Below are positions 1-11,500 of a stretch of 64,000 nt of DNA, one piece after another. This DNA is from Sclerurus mexicanus (Eukaryota > Chordata > Aves > Passeriformes > Furnariidae). A model generated the notes under the pieces. The model saw only the letters and a list, made by a program, of their open reading frames with translations. It was not told the origin of the DNA and made no database searches. The stretch is taken from the NCBI GenBank assembly GCA_013396755.1, contig VWZF01005184.1, positions 124,473-188,472 on the forward strand. The letters run 5' to 3'. How positions within the stretch are numbered: the stretch's first letter is position 1; the number at the start of each line of letters is the position of its first letter. Position numbers and translations under genes: made by a program.

Positions 1-1233
1 AAAAACAGCTTGAAAGATGAACCTACAGAAACGTGCACAGACTTTTTGGCCAGACTCTTAGAGCAGTTGAGAGGCCTCCCCCCAAACCTTGAATTACCTA
101 AGGTGCCTTGGAAAGAACTCCAAAGTGGAAAAATAAAAATAAAATAAAATAATAACCCTGCGTGTCTCAGTTTCCAACCTATAAAACGCCTACCTGTGAA
201 AGGCACCAAAAGCCTTAAATGTCCCCGAGCTGTGTATCTGACTTGGTATCCTACTGTGTCCTTACCCCTCCATTTGGTGGAGCCAAAGAGGCTTCCACAC
301 AATGTGCCCCCCGAGGCTCTTGGGGCCAAGCGAGGTAAGGTGTTTGCAGCCCAGCTCATGGGAACTGAGTTACACAAGCTGTTCCTGTAACGGGAGTCAG
401 TGAGTTTGTTTAATGCCTGTCCTCTCTGTCACAAGAGAGTACGTGGTATTTTTGTACAGCTGCTGGTATTTGTACCTACTCTGGGAGCAAATGTGGCCAA
501 AAATTGTCCTAACTGCTTTCCCCCCGCCTCCCCCCCTTCGTGCAGCCTTTCATAGTGACCACCTCTCCCCTCTGTAATTCTGAATTATCATCACACCTAC
601 TCATGTTGGGATGAGAGGCTGGTGGGCTGAAACAGGAAAAATTTAGGAGCAAGTCTGGAAAAGTGTGAGGGTGAATCTGCATGATAGTTTGGACATGTGT
701 GACTGGAAAAAACAAAGTGCAAACTGGGGTTTTATGCTTTGATACAAACCCCTTTTTTTTACTTCCAAAGGAGAATAAGCTTGACAAGAAAATACTACAA
801 GACCCAGATGCAGGAATTCCCAAGGAAAAGATGTCACTCTCAGGACAAGATATTCTGGTTTTGCTTGATGTCACCACACATCCAACCTATCCTCAAGGAG
901 TCCTGTTAAGCAAATTTTATTCTCAGAGACATCTAACTATAACTGGCATTGAGCATTCTTTTCCTCTCACTCTCCCCTCATCTCTCAGATTGTTTTCAGC
1001 TGGAAGAAGACACTTTTTGTGTCACTTGAGCAAGATGCAAAATGAGCAACATGCCTTACTTGCTCTTCCCTCAAATTTATGTCAGGTTTCCTAATGAAGG
1101 CCTTTCTCAAGCCTTCCTTCTCCTGGACAACTTCTTTTGACTAGTGACAACTACACCAGTGCTAAATGATTTATTCCTAAATGCAGCTTTCCTACGTTAC
1201 TCATGATGTTTTCCTTTTTTTGTCTCTTTACAG
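1..1233 (+). other. ITIH3: 5' flank or first-intron sequence of ITIH3
   Basis: This stretch precedes the first certain ITIH3 exon. It ends in a strong polypyrimidine tract and cag acceptor at 1231-1233. I looked for an ATG followed by a hydrophobic signal peptide and an in-phase donor and found none, so exon 1 most likely lies left of the window. Several open frames here (for example 681-1094 on +) resemble nothing I know and show no splice logic. The only candidate coding piece is the short one at 302-334, listed separately. Confidence 0.6.
302..334 (+). other. ITIH3: Possible upstream ITIH3 exon fragment (speculative)
   Basis: A strong donor (cgag/gtaagg) at 334/335 closes a frame whose last codons read MCPPRLLGPSE, with GFHT just before them. 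The human ITIH3 propeptide reads SGFPRSPFRLLG immediately before its KR cleavage site, so the RLLG match is suggestive. The phase also fits, because the donor leaves phase 0 and the next certain exon begins KRNADNDL. Against it: the frame has no hydrophobic leader, an in-frame TGA lies upstream, and any acceptor near 285-290 is weak. It could be chance. Confidence 0.22.
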
Positions 1234-4200
1234 AAGCGAAATGCCGATAATGACTTGGTGAGTAAGACTTGGTTTTGTCCAGGCTACCTAGAAAGATTTG
1301 TAGTGACTTGCTGTGTTCACAAAATATTTCTGTGAGTCCAGTCTGAGCAAGTGGATATTTCTGAGTGTATGTGACAAGGGAAATAGCCCAGAGCTGCCTG
1401 TTTTAGACAAAAGGACTAACTAGACAATTCCTTCCCAAGCTCTGATGGAAACTCATGGACAAGGAAAGAGAATGAACAAAATGATTTTTAACTTCATGTA
1501 TTTGAATGAATAGCAAAGTTGTTTGAAACCACCTCTGTATCTCTCAACAGACATCCATTCAGTGTTGCTTTTATTTTTACTTTTATTTTATATTGAAGGT
1601 CTTGCTAAGAAAGGCAAGAGACCTCATCTCTGAGGTTCCACTTGGCACCTGGATTCCCCTTCAGCAATGTTTAAATGCTTTGATTGTTTGGGGACCTTCT
1701 TAATCAACCAGCCAGAGATCAGTCCCACCACAGAAATTCCACGTTCTTTCCAGTGCTCATTTTGCTGCAAGGAGCTCTTGGTTTGCCTAATGAATCACAT
1801 CTGTTGTTACCTGTGCTTACACATAGTCTCCAGCTTCCTTATACCTGGGCATTCAAAGAACAGAAGTACAGCCCATTTCTGTACTTAAAACAGAACAAGC
1901 CCCAGTTGTGAGGAAGTTGAGAATAACACAAAATGGAATTTTGAGCCATCTGGAATTGTTTTGGTCTATTTTTAAACAAGATAGTTACTTACATCCCTGC
2001 TCTAGGAGTCATCCTCCCCACTGATAAATTACAGTCACTAGTACAGGGAGGCAGCAGTAAATGGTTGTGCTCTTTGAGTAACCATAAAAAGTCACTCTCT
2101 CAGTAGAGAAAACCCCCAGTTTTTATAATGGCAGGATCTTTGCTGTGGTGGTAGTATTTTGTTAAGGAGGCTGTAGTTACAACTTGTGGAATAATGCCAT
2201 GATGGCATTGTGATAACATCCAAGGAAACACAACTATGCTCCAGTTCTCATGATTAGGGCTTTTCTGTTTTGCCTTGGGGTGTTCGATGCCCTGCCATGG
2301 TTTCTTTTTCTAAGTATGGTTATGACTGATTAACACACATCAGTCTAACAGTGCTCTTTCTCCCCTGTTTCATTTCTCAATCTACAGGTTGTCAATGGGA
2401 TAGAAATCTATAACATGAAGATTGATAGTAAAGTAACTTCCCGATTTGCTCACAATGTCATCACCAGTCGAGCTGTCAATCGTGGACAAGTGTCCAAAGA
2501 AGTCTTCTTTGATGTTGAACTCCCTAAGACAGCCTTCATTACCAACTTCAGCATGTGTGTAATCTTTACAATATTGTTAGAGAAGGCTAAATATTTGTGC
2601 AAATTCGACTGGGAGAAACTGAACCCAACTGCTCATTTTTACTTTGCCGTCTGATAGATTTCTAAATGCCTCCTGGGTAATTTTCTGGTACTGTTAACTT
2701 AAAATGTAAGATATGTGGAGGAAGGCAAACATTGGTACCTCTATAGAAAAATGTCTAATTTTCAATTATTTCCATTCATCATCTTAGGGAATGGGGGACC
2801 TTCCCTGGAGATCCATCCACCTTTTCAGAAATACTGCTTACTTACTCTGGTGTTATCAAACCAGGAAGGTTGCATTACTTGATTTCCCTGATGGCATTAT
2901 AGCTTCATTTATCTCTTCATTTAAAAATCATATTTGAATGCAAGGCTTAAATTTGAATAGATGCTCAGCTGTAGACAGTGGTACTCGGAGAGGTGAGTTG
3001 GTTTGCCATCAGATGAGACAAGATGGTGAAGCAGCTGAAACAGGAATATGGCAGGGGGACGCTGTGTTGCCATCAGCCCAGTTTTAGATTCTCTTACGAT
3101 GCTGAGCACAGAGCTCTCCATTCCAGCCAAATTCACTGGGGGCACTGGCCTCAGTGAAAGGGCTCAAATCTTGGCAATAGCAGGTCTCTGAAAGTGGTTT
3201 TAGCAAACCAATCAATAAAGGGAGAATTTCTATAGTAACTTTTCATGTATTGGTCAACTAAACTAGGACTTTTTCATCTGCAGGACAATTGATGGTGTCA
3301 CTTATCCTGGAACTATAAAGGAAAAAGAAGCTGCAAAAAAGCAATATGAGAAGGCTGTTTCAAGAGGACAGACAGCTGGTCTTGTCAAGTAAGAATGATG
3401 TCTTGTGTGGCTTCCACACTGTCACCCCATAGCGTACTGTGAGATTGGAAATACCATGTTCTGGCGTGTTACTGACGTTATGGGACCAAAGAACAACCAT
3501 TAAGTTAGAGTTATTGTAGCACAAACTATAAAAAGCAAATACAGCTTCTTACTACACAGGCAGTATCTGCAGTTATGGAAAGGCTGTTTCTGCAGCTTTC
3601 ACTGACCTGTTCTTGGGATTAAGCTCACTGGGAAACTTGAATAAATTCTACAGTTTGAGTATGATTTTAGCAATAGATCCTATTTAGAACAGAAAAAACT
3701 CCCATCTTTATTTTACTTCTTTTTGAAAATCGTATACCACCAACCCAAACAAATATTGTGAAAGAAAATAAAGATGCTCGTTTTCCTATCCCCTTAATAC
3801 AGAGCTTCAGGAAGAAAAACAGAGAAATTCACTGTCTCAGTCAATGTTAAAGCAGCCAGTAAAGTCACTTTTGAACTCACATACGAGGAACTGCTGAAGC
3901 GACGCTTTGGAAAATACGAGATGTTCATCAAAGTAAAACCAAAGCAGCTTGTCAAAGACTTTGAGGTAAATGGCAAACTGATCAAATTTGACTGCAGTTT
4001 AAGAGATGATGAAATTCTGTACATCTGCTGAAAGTGGAGTGCTGGGGTAATTCCCAGTGGCTCACAGGTGAGCTAAAGGCCTGTGATAATATTTCTAATG
4101 AGTCTCATGGGGAGTCCACACCAGCATGCTGTAGTCCAGCTTCTACTTGTAAGCCTGACAAATTTGCTTATCTACTGAACATTCCAAAAGAAATCGTGTA

Positions 4201-5540
4201 TGAAACCCTGAAAAAGCTATTACAATGCCTTGGGGTAAAATGGAAGACTAATATCTTTTGTGTATGTCTTTATAGCATAAACTACACCTTTCTCACACCA
4301 CCATGAAACAACATCATCTTAAATCACATTGATATGTGTATTGCTTTCTAGAATACTGCAGCTTTTGTGTGTTAAAACTGGTCTTTGATCACTCCTATCT
4401 GCCTTGGTAGAATTCCAGCATCTAGCTTTCAAATAAGTTATATTTCTATTAAGGTTTGTTTATTTGTAGCTTTGTTTTCAACCCCAGTGTGTAAAAAGGC
4501 CTGTTTGGCCGAAGATGAGTCCACACAAATGTTTAGATTTGGACTGCCATTACAAATTACAAAAGTAAATTTCTTTTGCTTTTATGAAAATCCCTCTCTC
4601 ACATCAGTAGTTGCCTGCTGATCCTCCTGTAAATGCCTGAGTTGATGGATTAATCAATGACAATGAATTTTCAATTAATATTTCAGATTGAAGTAAATAT
4701 TTTTGAGCCCCAGGGTATCACTGAGCTGGAAGCAGAAGGAACATTCATCACCAATGAGCTACAAAATGTCATCAAAAAAACTGTTTCAGAGAAGAAGGTA
4801 CATTGATTACTGAGTTCCATAATTTACTTACTATGGCTATAATTCTGAAATAATACTGTCAGTGCTACCAATGGAAGTGAGAGGGAAATAAAATAGAGAA
4901 AAGGCAGCAAAGGCTTGTCTGTGCAAATGAGCTCAGAATTCCAAGGCAGCAAGTTGAATGCCATCTCCACCCAGTTCAGAAGCCACGTGGCTGTTAGCAG
5001 GTACAGTACCAAAACTAGTAGGCCTTGTCCCACAGCAGTATTTGGAAACCTGGATACCAGGAAGACTATCTCTAATAGAAGAACTGAGCCAGTAACAAGT
5101 GGCTCACTCTTCTAGGGGGATGGTAGACTTCCTAAAACACAGAGTGCCCAACAGCCTGATCAAAGGTGTCATGCAGAGGGGAGGGCTGGCTCAAGGTGGA
5201 TGGGGAAGTGAGCACATGGAGAAAGCCCTAGACAGCAGCTTTCATGCATCAGTTACCCACCAATAAATAGATAAATACATACAGATACACACAAACTAAT
5301 AGGTTATTCTCATGCCTGTGAATATAAATATTGTAGCTTTTAAAAAATGCAGATATGTTCTGTAGAAAGCTTTCAGTTATGAAGTTCAGATCTAAGGAAG
5401 GCATTTCTTTGCAGGGGTGTATCTCTTTCAAGCCAACTCTTGCTCAGCAGCGAACCTGTGCAAATTGCTCACAGTCTGTCTTGGATGGGGATTTTACCGT
5501 AAGGTATGATGTGAAGAGGACAACTCCAGATAATTTGCAG
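1234..5540 (+). CDS. ITIH3: ITIH3 exons encoding the N-terminus and VIT domain
   Basis: Six exons: 1234-1257, 2388-2554, 3284-3388, 3803-3965, 4687-4797, 5415-5540. The tiny 24-nt exon supplies KRNADNDL, where cleavage after KR would start the mature chain. The next exons carry the vault protein inter-alpha-trypsin (VIT) signature: KVTSRFAHNVITSRAVNR, FDVELPKTAFITNF, VTFELTYEELLKRRFGKYE and VNIFEPQGI. The last exon holds the RTCANCSQSVLDGDF cysteine pair, which is shared with ITIH1/ITIH3 and absent from the ITIH4 copy here. N-F-S (ITNFSM) and N-C-S are possible N-glycosylation sites. Confidence 0.93.
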
Positions 5541-8500
5541 GTAAATCTGACAACTTGAAATTCTGAACTGTTAAGCAGCCTAACTTGCATCGGAGCAGTC
5601 AGGGAGCAGCGAGAGCCAACTGCTCCCTAAAGGACAGGGAGCTGAGGGTGACAGCACAGGGACTTCACCAGCCACGGGCCCACTCCTCACAGTACCTGAG
5701 CAAGGCAGACCCAGAGATGGCACTCAGATTCAGCGGAGAGCATTGGTCATCAGGCATGTCTGCGGTGATGAGCCCCAGGTCAAGGTGGGCAGGCAGTCTT
5801 CAGGGTGGGATCCCAGCCGGTGGAGTCCATGGATGGGAACAGGTATGGCTGTGATATAGCTGGAGGCTGCTGTTCTGACAGTTTAGCTCAGGCAGGGACT
5901 AAAGGTTCAGCCTTGTGCTTAAATGATGCTATTGGGCCCACGGAGAGAGGTGAGACTGAGTGGGGCCATTAAAGCCTTTTAGTCCACTCAGGGGCTATAC
6001 ACTAAATGAGAGTCATCTCTCCTTCGTCTGTTTTGTCTTTATAGCATACCAAAGTTTTTGGTGGTTATATGGGGTTTTTTTTTAACATTTTATTTTTCAG
6101 ATTGTCAATGGCTACTTTGTACACTTCTTTGCACCAACCAATCTTCCAAAGTTGCCAAAGAATGTTATTTTTGTAATGGATACTAGTGGCTCAATGTATG
6201 GAAAAGCAATAGAACAGGTAAGTTATCACATTGCTGTAGAGTTTCAATGAGAGAGCTGTGAGAAAGTGCTGGAAGGGACATGATGCCTTAGAGTGCACAT
6301 GCACTGCTTGAGCTGTACTGAGTGACTGATGGCTGTGACCTCTCCAATGCTCAGTACTGTATGTATTAGTTTGAAGTGTTACTGTATAGCACAAATCTAT
6401 ACATTTAAGCTATATTTACTTTTTTATAAATGTTATTAGTTCAAAACTCTAAATATCAACATATCCACAGAGCACTGTCATGTATACTTGACCGCTCCAA
6501 ATTAAAGTGTGCACACAGTATTATGTGCATTGTTGCTGTTGTTCATTCTGCCTCTGGGAAGCAGCAGCTCTTTTCATAGTTAGGACTCCTCATTCTCAGA
6601 ATTTTGAGGGTTTAGTGCTTCATCAAATATCCAGGTTTGCTTGTAGATGATTTTCTCCACCAAACTGTAGCTACCCACTTCCCATCACTTTCAATTTGCC
6701 ATGCCAGCTTATCCCACAGTAAGCAACGATCCAGAGACCTGATTTTCCTCTCAGCTACAAAGATTTACCAGTTGTTATTGCAGCTGACTGACTTCCCTGG
6801 AGTGAAGGAACTGGCAAGAACAGAACAAGCTCAGGATTTTTACACTGCATACTGTGTAGAAGATAAAAGTAGCCCAATGCTCAGAGACTGATAATGTCAA
6901 ATCTGTAAGCACCTATTCTGTTAAATGTTGAATTGTGTATTTAAATCTCTTTGCCTTACAGACAAAACAAGCACTACTAAAAATCTTAGATGACATTAAA
7001 GAAGATGACTTCTTCAATTTTGTATTGTTCAATACTGATGTGTCCACCTGGAAGGAAACATTAGTCAAGGCCACTCCTGAGAATTTGGGTGAGGCAAGGA
7101 CGTTTATTCGGAACATTGGTGTTGCTGGCAGTAAGTACTTTACTGGACTTGCCAATAGGTCGTTGTGTAAGTTAGTTTATCTATTTATTCTGTGGACACA
7201 ATGCTACAGCTTGTTGGGTTTTTAGATTACTGATGAGCCACTCCTGAAGTTGAATTTTACTCAGAACATGACATCTGTTTCTCTTTATGTTTCCAAAGTC
7301 CAGGCATTTTTCTATCTAAACATCCCCCTGCTTATAAACCCAAATCTTTCATTTTCACACCGTAATGAAATCTCTTCAGGTTCCAGTGAAAAATGGGCCT
7401 TTATCTTGATAGTCTCTCCTGAACCCAAATTTCTCTGTCTACCCCGTAGTGACAAATTTACACGGTGGTTTGATGAAGGGGATTGATATTCTGAATGCTG
7501 CTCATAAAGGAAACCTTGTGCCCAAGAGAAGCGCTTCTGTAATTATCATGTTAACAGATGGCCATCCAAACCAAGGTAAGTTGTGTTGCCTGGAATAATA
7601 AAGACAGTTAATTAACTAATAAAAAATGCTAGTTCAAACCAGCCTTCATCTTTGACTTCTTGATGTTTTCATGATTTAAATACTACTCTACCAGCAGCAT
7701 AATACAACACCAAGTTTTTGATAATGCCTCTTGAGAAATCTAAACATGACGAGTCACATTTAATTTTGTGATCATTTTATCTGCTTTTGAAGACAACTCA
7801 AACATTTTGTGGTTTGATTCAGGTGTATCAAATCTTCAGGCCATTGAGAGAGATGTAAAAAATGCCATTGATGGAAAATACCCCTTATACAATCTTGGTT
7901 TTGGCGATGGTGTGGACTATGGCTTCTTGGAGAAGATGGCACTGGAGAACAAGGGGTTGGCCCGTCGGATTTACCCTGACTCTGACGCAGCTTTACAGCT
8001 TCAGGTACAGCAATTACCACTTAAATTAGAGGACAAGTACCTTAGTTCAGATAACTATACAGTCTTATTATCAGGTAATCAAAACCCCAGTGTGTCATGT
8101 GATACTGAGATACTCCAGAGTCTGCTGTAGTCAGGATATTAGAATCACAGAATAGGTTGAGTTGGAAGGGACCTTTAGTTGTAATTTTTCCCTTCCCTCA
8201 TATAAGCAGGAAGTGGAAGGACAGTAAAAGAGAGATACTGTGGGCTGTGGCAGAGAGTTCAAAACCTGTCACAGGGTGACACAAGTCATGCTTCTGAAGG
8301 ACCTTGGTGTGCAGCAAAATTGCTGCAGTCGTTATATATCCCATACCTCACCGGTGATGTGGTCAGTGTCATGTCAAGGGATGAGAAGGGTAACAGACCA
8401 CACAGCTCGAGATATTCTGCCTTTAGAAGCTTACTGGAAGCAGGCGTGTCTTACCCTACTTCTGAGGCATTTGAGAGTTGTATAAGACATGAGAACAGGC

Positions 8501-11500
8501 ATAGGCCATATGGGGTTGACCTATTTTACTTCTCACATTCCAATAGCAGCCATTCAAAAAATTCACCAAAGAGTTAGGTACTGGATTTCATTGCAAGCTC
8601 TGCCAAAATCAAGTACCTAGTCTCCTTGGATTATGTTGTCATGGCAGTCTCTGCAGATGTAGAAACTTATCTCTATCAAACAGTGGGAAGCTTGGGATCC
8701 CTTTTGATTCATATTGATGGAACTCATCATTCACAGCATGTTGCTCTCTGATATTTTTTTCTCTCTCTTAGCAAGACTGAAAAATTTGTATGTCCTTTCT
8801 CATTTCCTTTATTTGTAGATTTTTAGGCCTTGTGCTCTGAGATTTAACTAAATATTTAATATTTCTTACAAAATACACTTTCAGTTTTTTGCCAAAATAG
8901 CAGGATGTTTCTGGTTACAGATCTACCTATGAATTGAAGAAACAATGATAGTTAAATGTTTCCCTCTTTTTTCCTTTTTTTTTTTTTTTTAATCCTATAG
9001 GGGTTTTATGATGAGGTGTCAAATCCCATGCTCACAGATGTGGAGTTAAACTACCCCGAAAATGAAATCTCAGACTTAACTACGAACAGCTTTAAGCATT
9101 TCTACGATGGCTCTGAGATTGTGGTGGCTGGGCGCTTTGTGGACAGCAACCAAAACCATTTGAGTGTAGATGTGAGAGGAGAAGGTGTAAGTATGGATTT
9201 CTTTGACTTATGTAAGGTACACAAAATCTCTGAATATTCAAAGCTGCCAATATTTAAAGTACTTAATGGTATTTCTTTACTTCAGTGACAGAATGTGTGA
9301 AACATGTGAGAAACTAAACTTGCCAAAGTGATTGCTTTTAAAATTGCAAATTACTTGGCTAGGTGTACTGGGGTCAGTCTGGAACAGCCCTGTGCAGTGT
9401 GACTGGAATAGTTTTGCTAACAGATATATATAAATATACTCACGTATTTATGAATATACTAATATATTTATAAATATATAAATATTATATGTATTTAGTC
9501 TCTAAATACCCCACCTGGTTCTTTTAGGAGCCAAATGCTGTGTTCACAGATACTTCTCCTCAGTGGGTGAAGAAAACTGGTGAATAAGCCAGCTGAATAC
9601 TGGAAATATCTTCCCCTCAAAATAGAACTCTACTTCTAATACCTCTCCACATCTGAATTCAGTAAAAATATTTACCCCTGATATTCAAGAAACAGAACAC
9701 AAACCTATTCTAGACCATGTTATCATATATAAAGGATTGCATACATGTCCTATGGACTGTGGTGTATTAATAATTATAAGAAATTAGGTGTATTTAAAAT
9801 ACAAATAACTTAGTTCAAGCATATCTGCTTGAACATATTCCTCTCTGAAATCAATATGAAAATCTAAGTTCTTTAAATCCTGAATAGCCAAATTCTGATG
9901 CCTAAAAATGCCACGTGAACTTGGAAACTGTTATGTCCTGTAGAGTGCACCTCTAACCTTCACAGAAACAAAGGAACAAAATCCCTGGTACAACACTGGC
10001 ATTTTCCTGGGCAGGGCCTGTGCGGAACCAGACCGGTTTTCAATTTTGCAAGATTTTCAGATGAAAAGGTCTTGATTTTGGGGAGGTTCTGGCAGTGCCT
10101 GGCTACTTATGATACAGAGCTGCTTCCTTACTCCCAACAGGCTAATGATGCCCTGTCATACACCACCCAAGAAGATGCTGAGCAAATGGCTCAGGCTTTC
10201 CAAGAACAAGCATACATATTTGGAGAGTACATTGAAAGGCTCTGGGCCTATCTTACAATTGAACAGCTTCTGGAAAAGCGGTAACTATGTCTACAATAAC
10301 ATCTTAGCTGGGAACCCCTTAAGCCCTCTGACTCCTGCAGCTTCTAGGATGTGAAGCTGACATTCTGATCACCCTGAGGTGCCACAGGGGAAGCATAAAA
10401 ATCAGAAAGGAAATTCCCCCACAACCTGTTCTCCTCCCTAGCCTCAGTATTCCTGTATCAGGTTGCAAATTAAATGACTTTAAGTTATTGCAAGTGTAAA
10501 GCACACTTTTGCCATTTTCTTGGATAGCCAGCGGAATCAGAAGTGTTCTTAGACTGCAACAAATATGTCTTGATTATAAACTAGCTGCAGAGAAGTGACT
10601 TCACTTTAAAGTAAATATTTAATCCAAAGTTTGGTGAGTAATTTAATTTAGTGATTATTGATGCTGGGAGTCTCTACCTGTATTCAGTATTGCAGCCACA
10701 GGGGAAGAAAAGGAAAACCTTACAGCAGAAGCCTTGGCTCTCTCACTGAAGTACAAATTTGTAACACCACTGACTTCCATGGTGGTAACAAAACCAGAAG
10801 AAAATGACAGTGAAGATATGATTGCTGACAAACCCACTGAAGGTATAGACGCGTTCACAGTTTTGCTGTATTTGAGAAGCCAAGTGTTCCTTTGATGTTC
10901 TCCTAAAGAAAGGCTTTCATCTGGGCACAGTTTTAAGCTTGTATCTGGAAAATCTACTTTCCAAGCCTGGCATGTGTGTGGTTTATGCAAAATTACTTTT
11001 CATTGTAAATCTCATTTCCATCAAACCATCCTTCATTACTAAATCATGCGGGCAAAGGACAATAAATTTAAAATGACTATATTTTCAGCTAAATATATAA
11101 ACTATTTCAGGGAAAAATACCAACCAAACAAAAAAAATCAAGAAACATTTCTAATCTAATAATCCAGCTATTTTGAGATGAGTTCACATCATTTCCCCCT
11201 TTTTTTTTCCACATACCTCAGCCAAGGGGTAGACGTAGTAACCTCTTTCTACATGAAAAGGGAAAATTTGCACGAGCTCCTCCTCATGCAGGATGTACGG
11301 AGTTGTAAAAAGATTTGAGATTATGTATGTAAACCACAGGATTCGCACATATTGCAGAAAGAGAAGCAATTATATTGAAAGTAGACAGTCAGTATTAATA
11401 GAATCATTCAAACGCCCCAAAAACTGCAGGAGAGTAAAACCAATAAGGAACATTTTGCAATATAGGTGTCACAGAACAATAAAACAATTACAAATAGAAG

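Noticed and set aside
681..1094. 137-codon + strand frame at the left end, considered as ITIH3 exon 1 or the end of ITIH1
   Set aside because: It has no signal peptide, no ITIH1 C-terminal wording and no matching donor phase.
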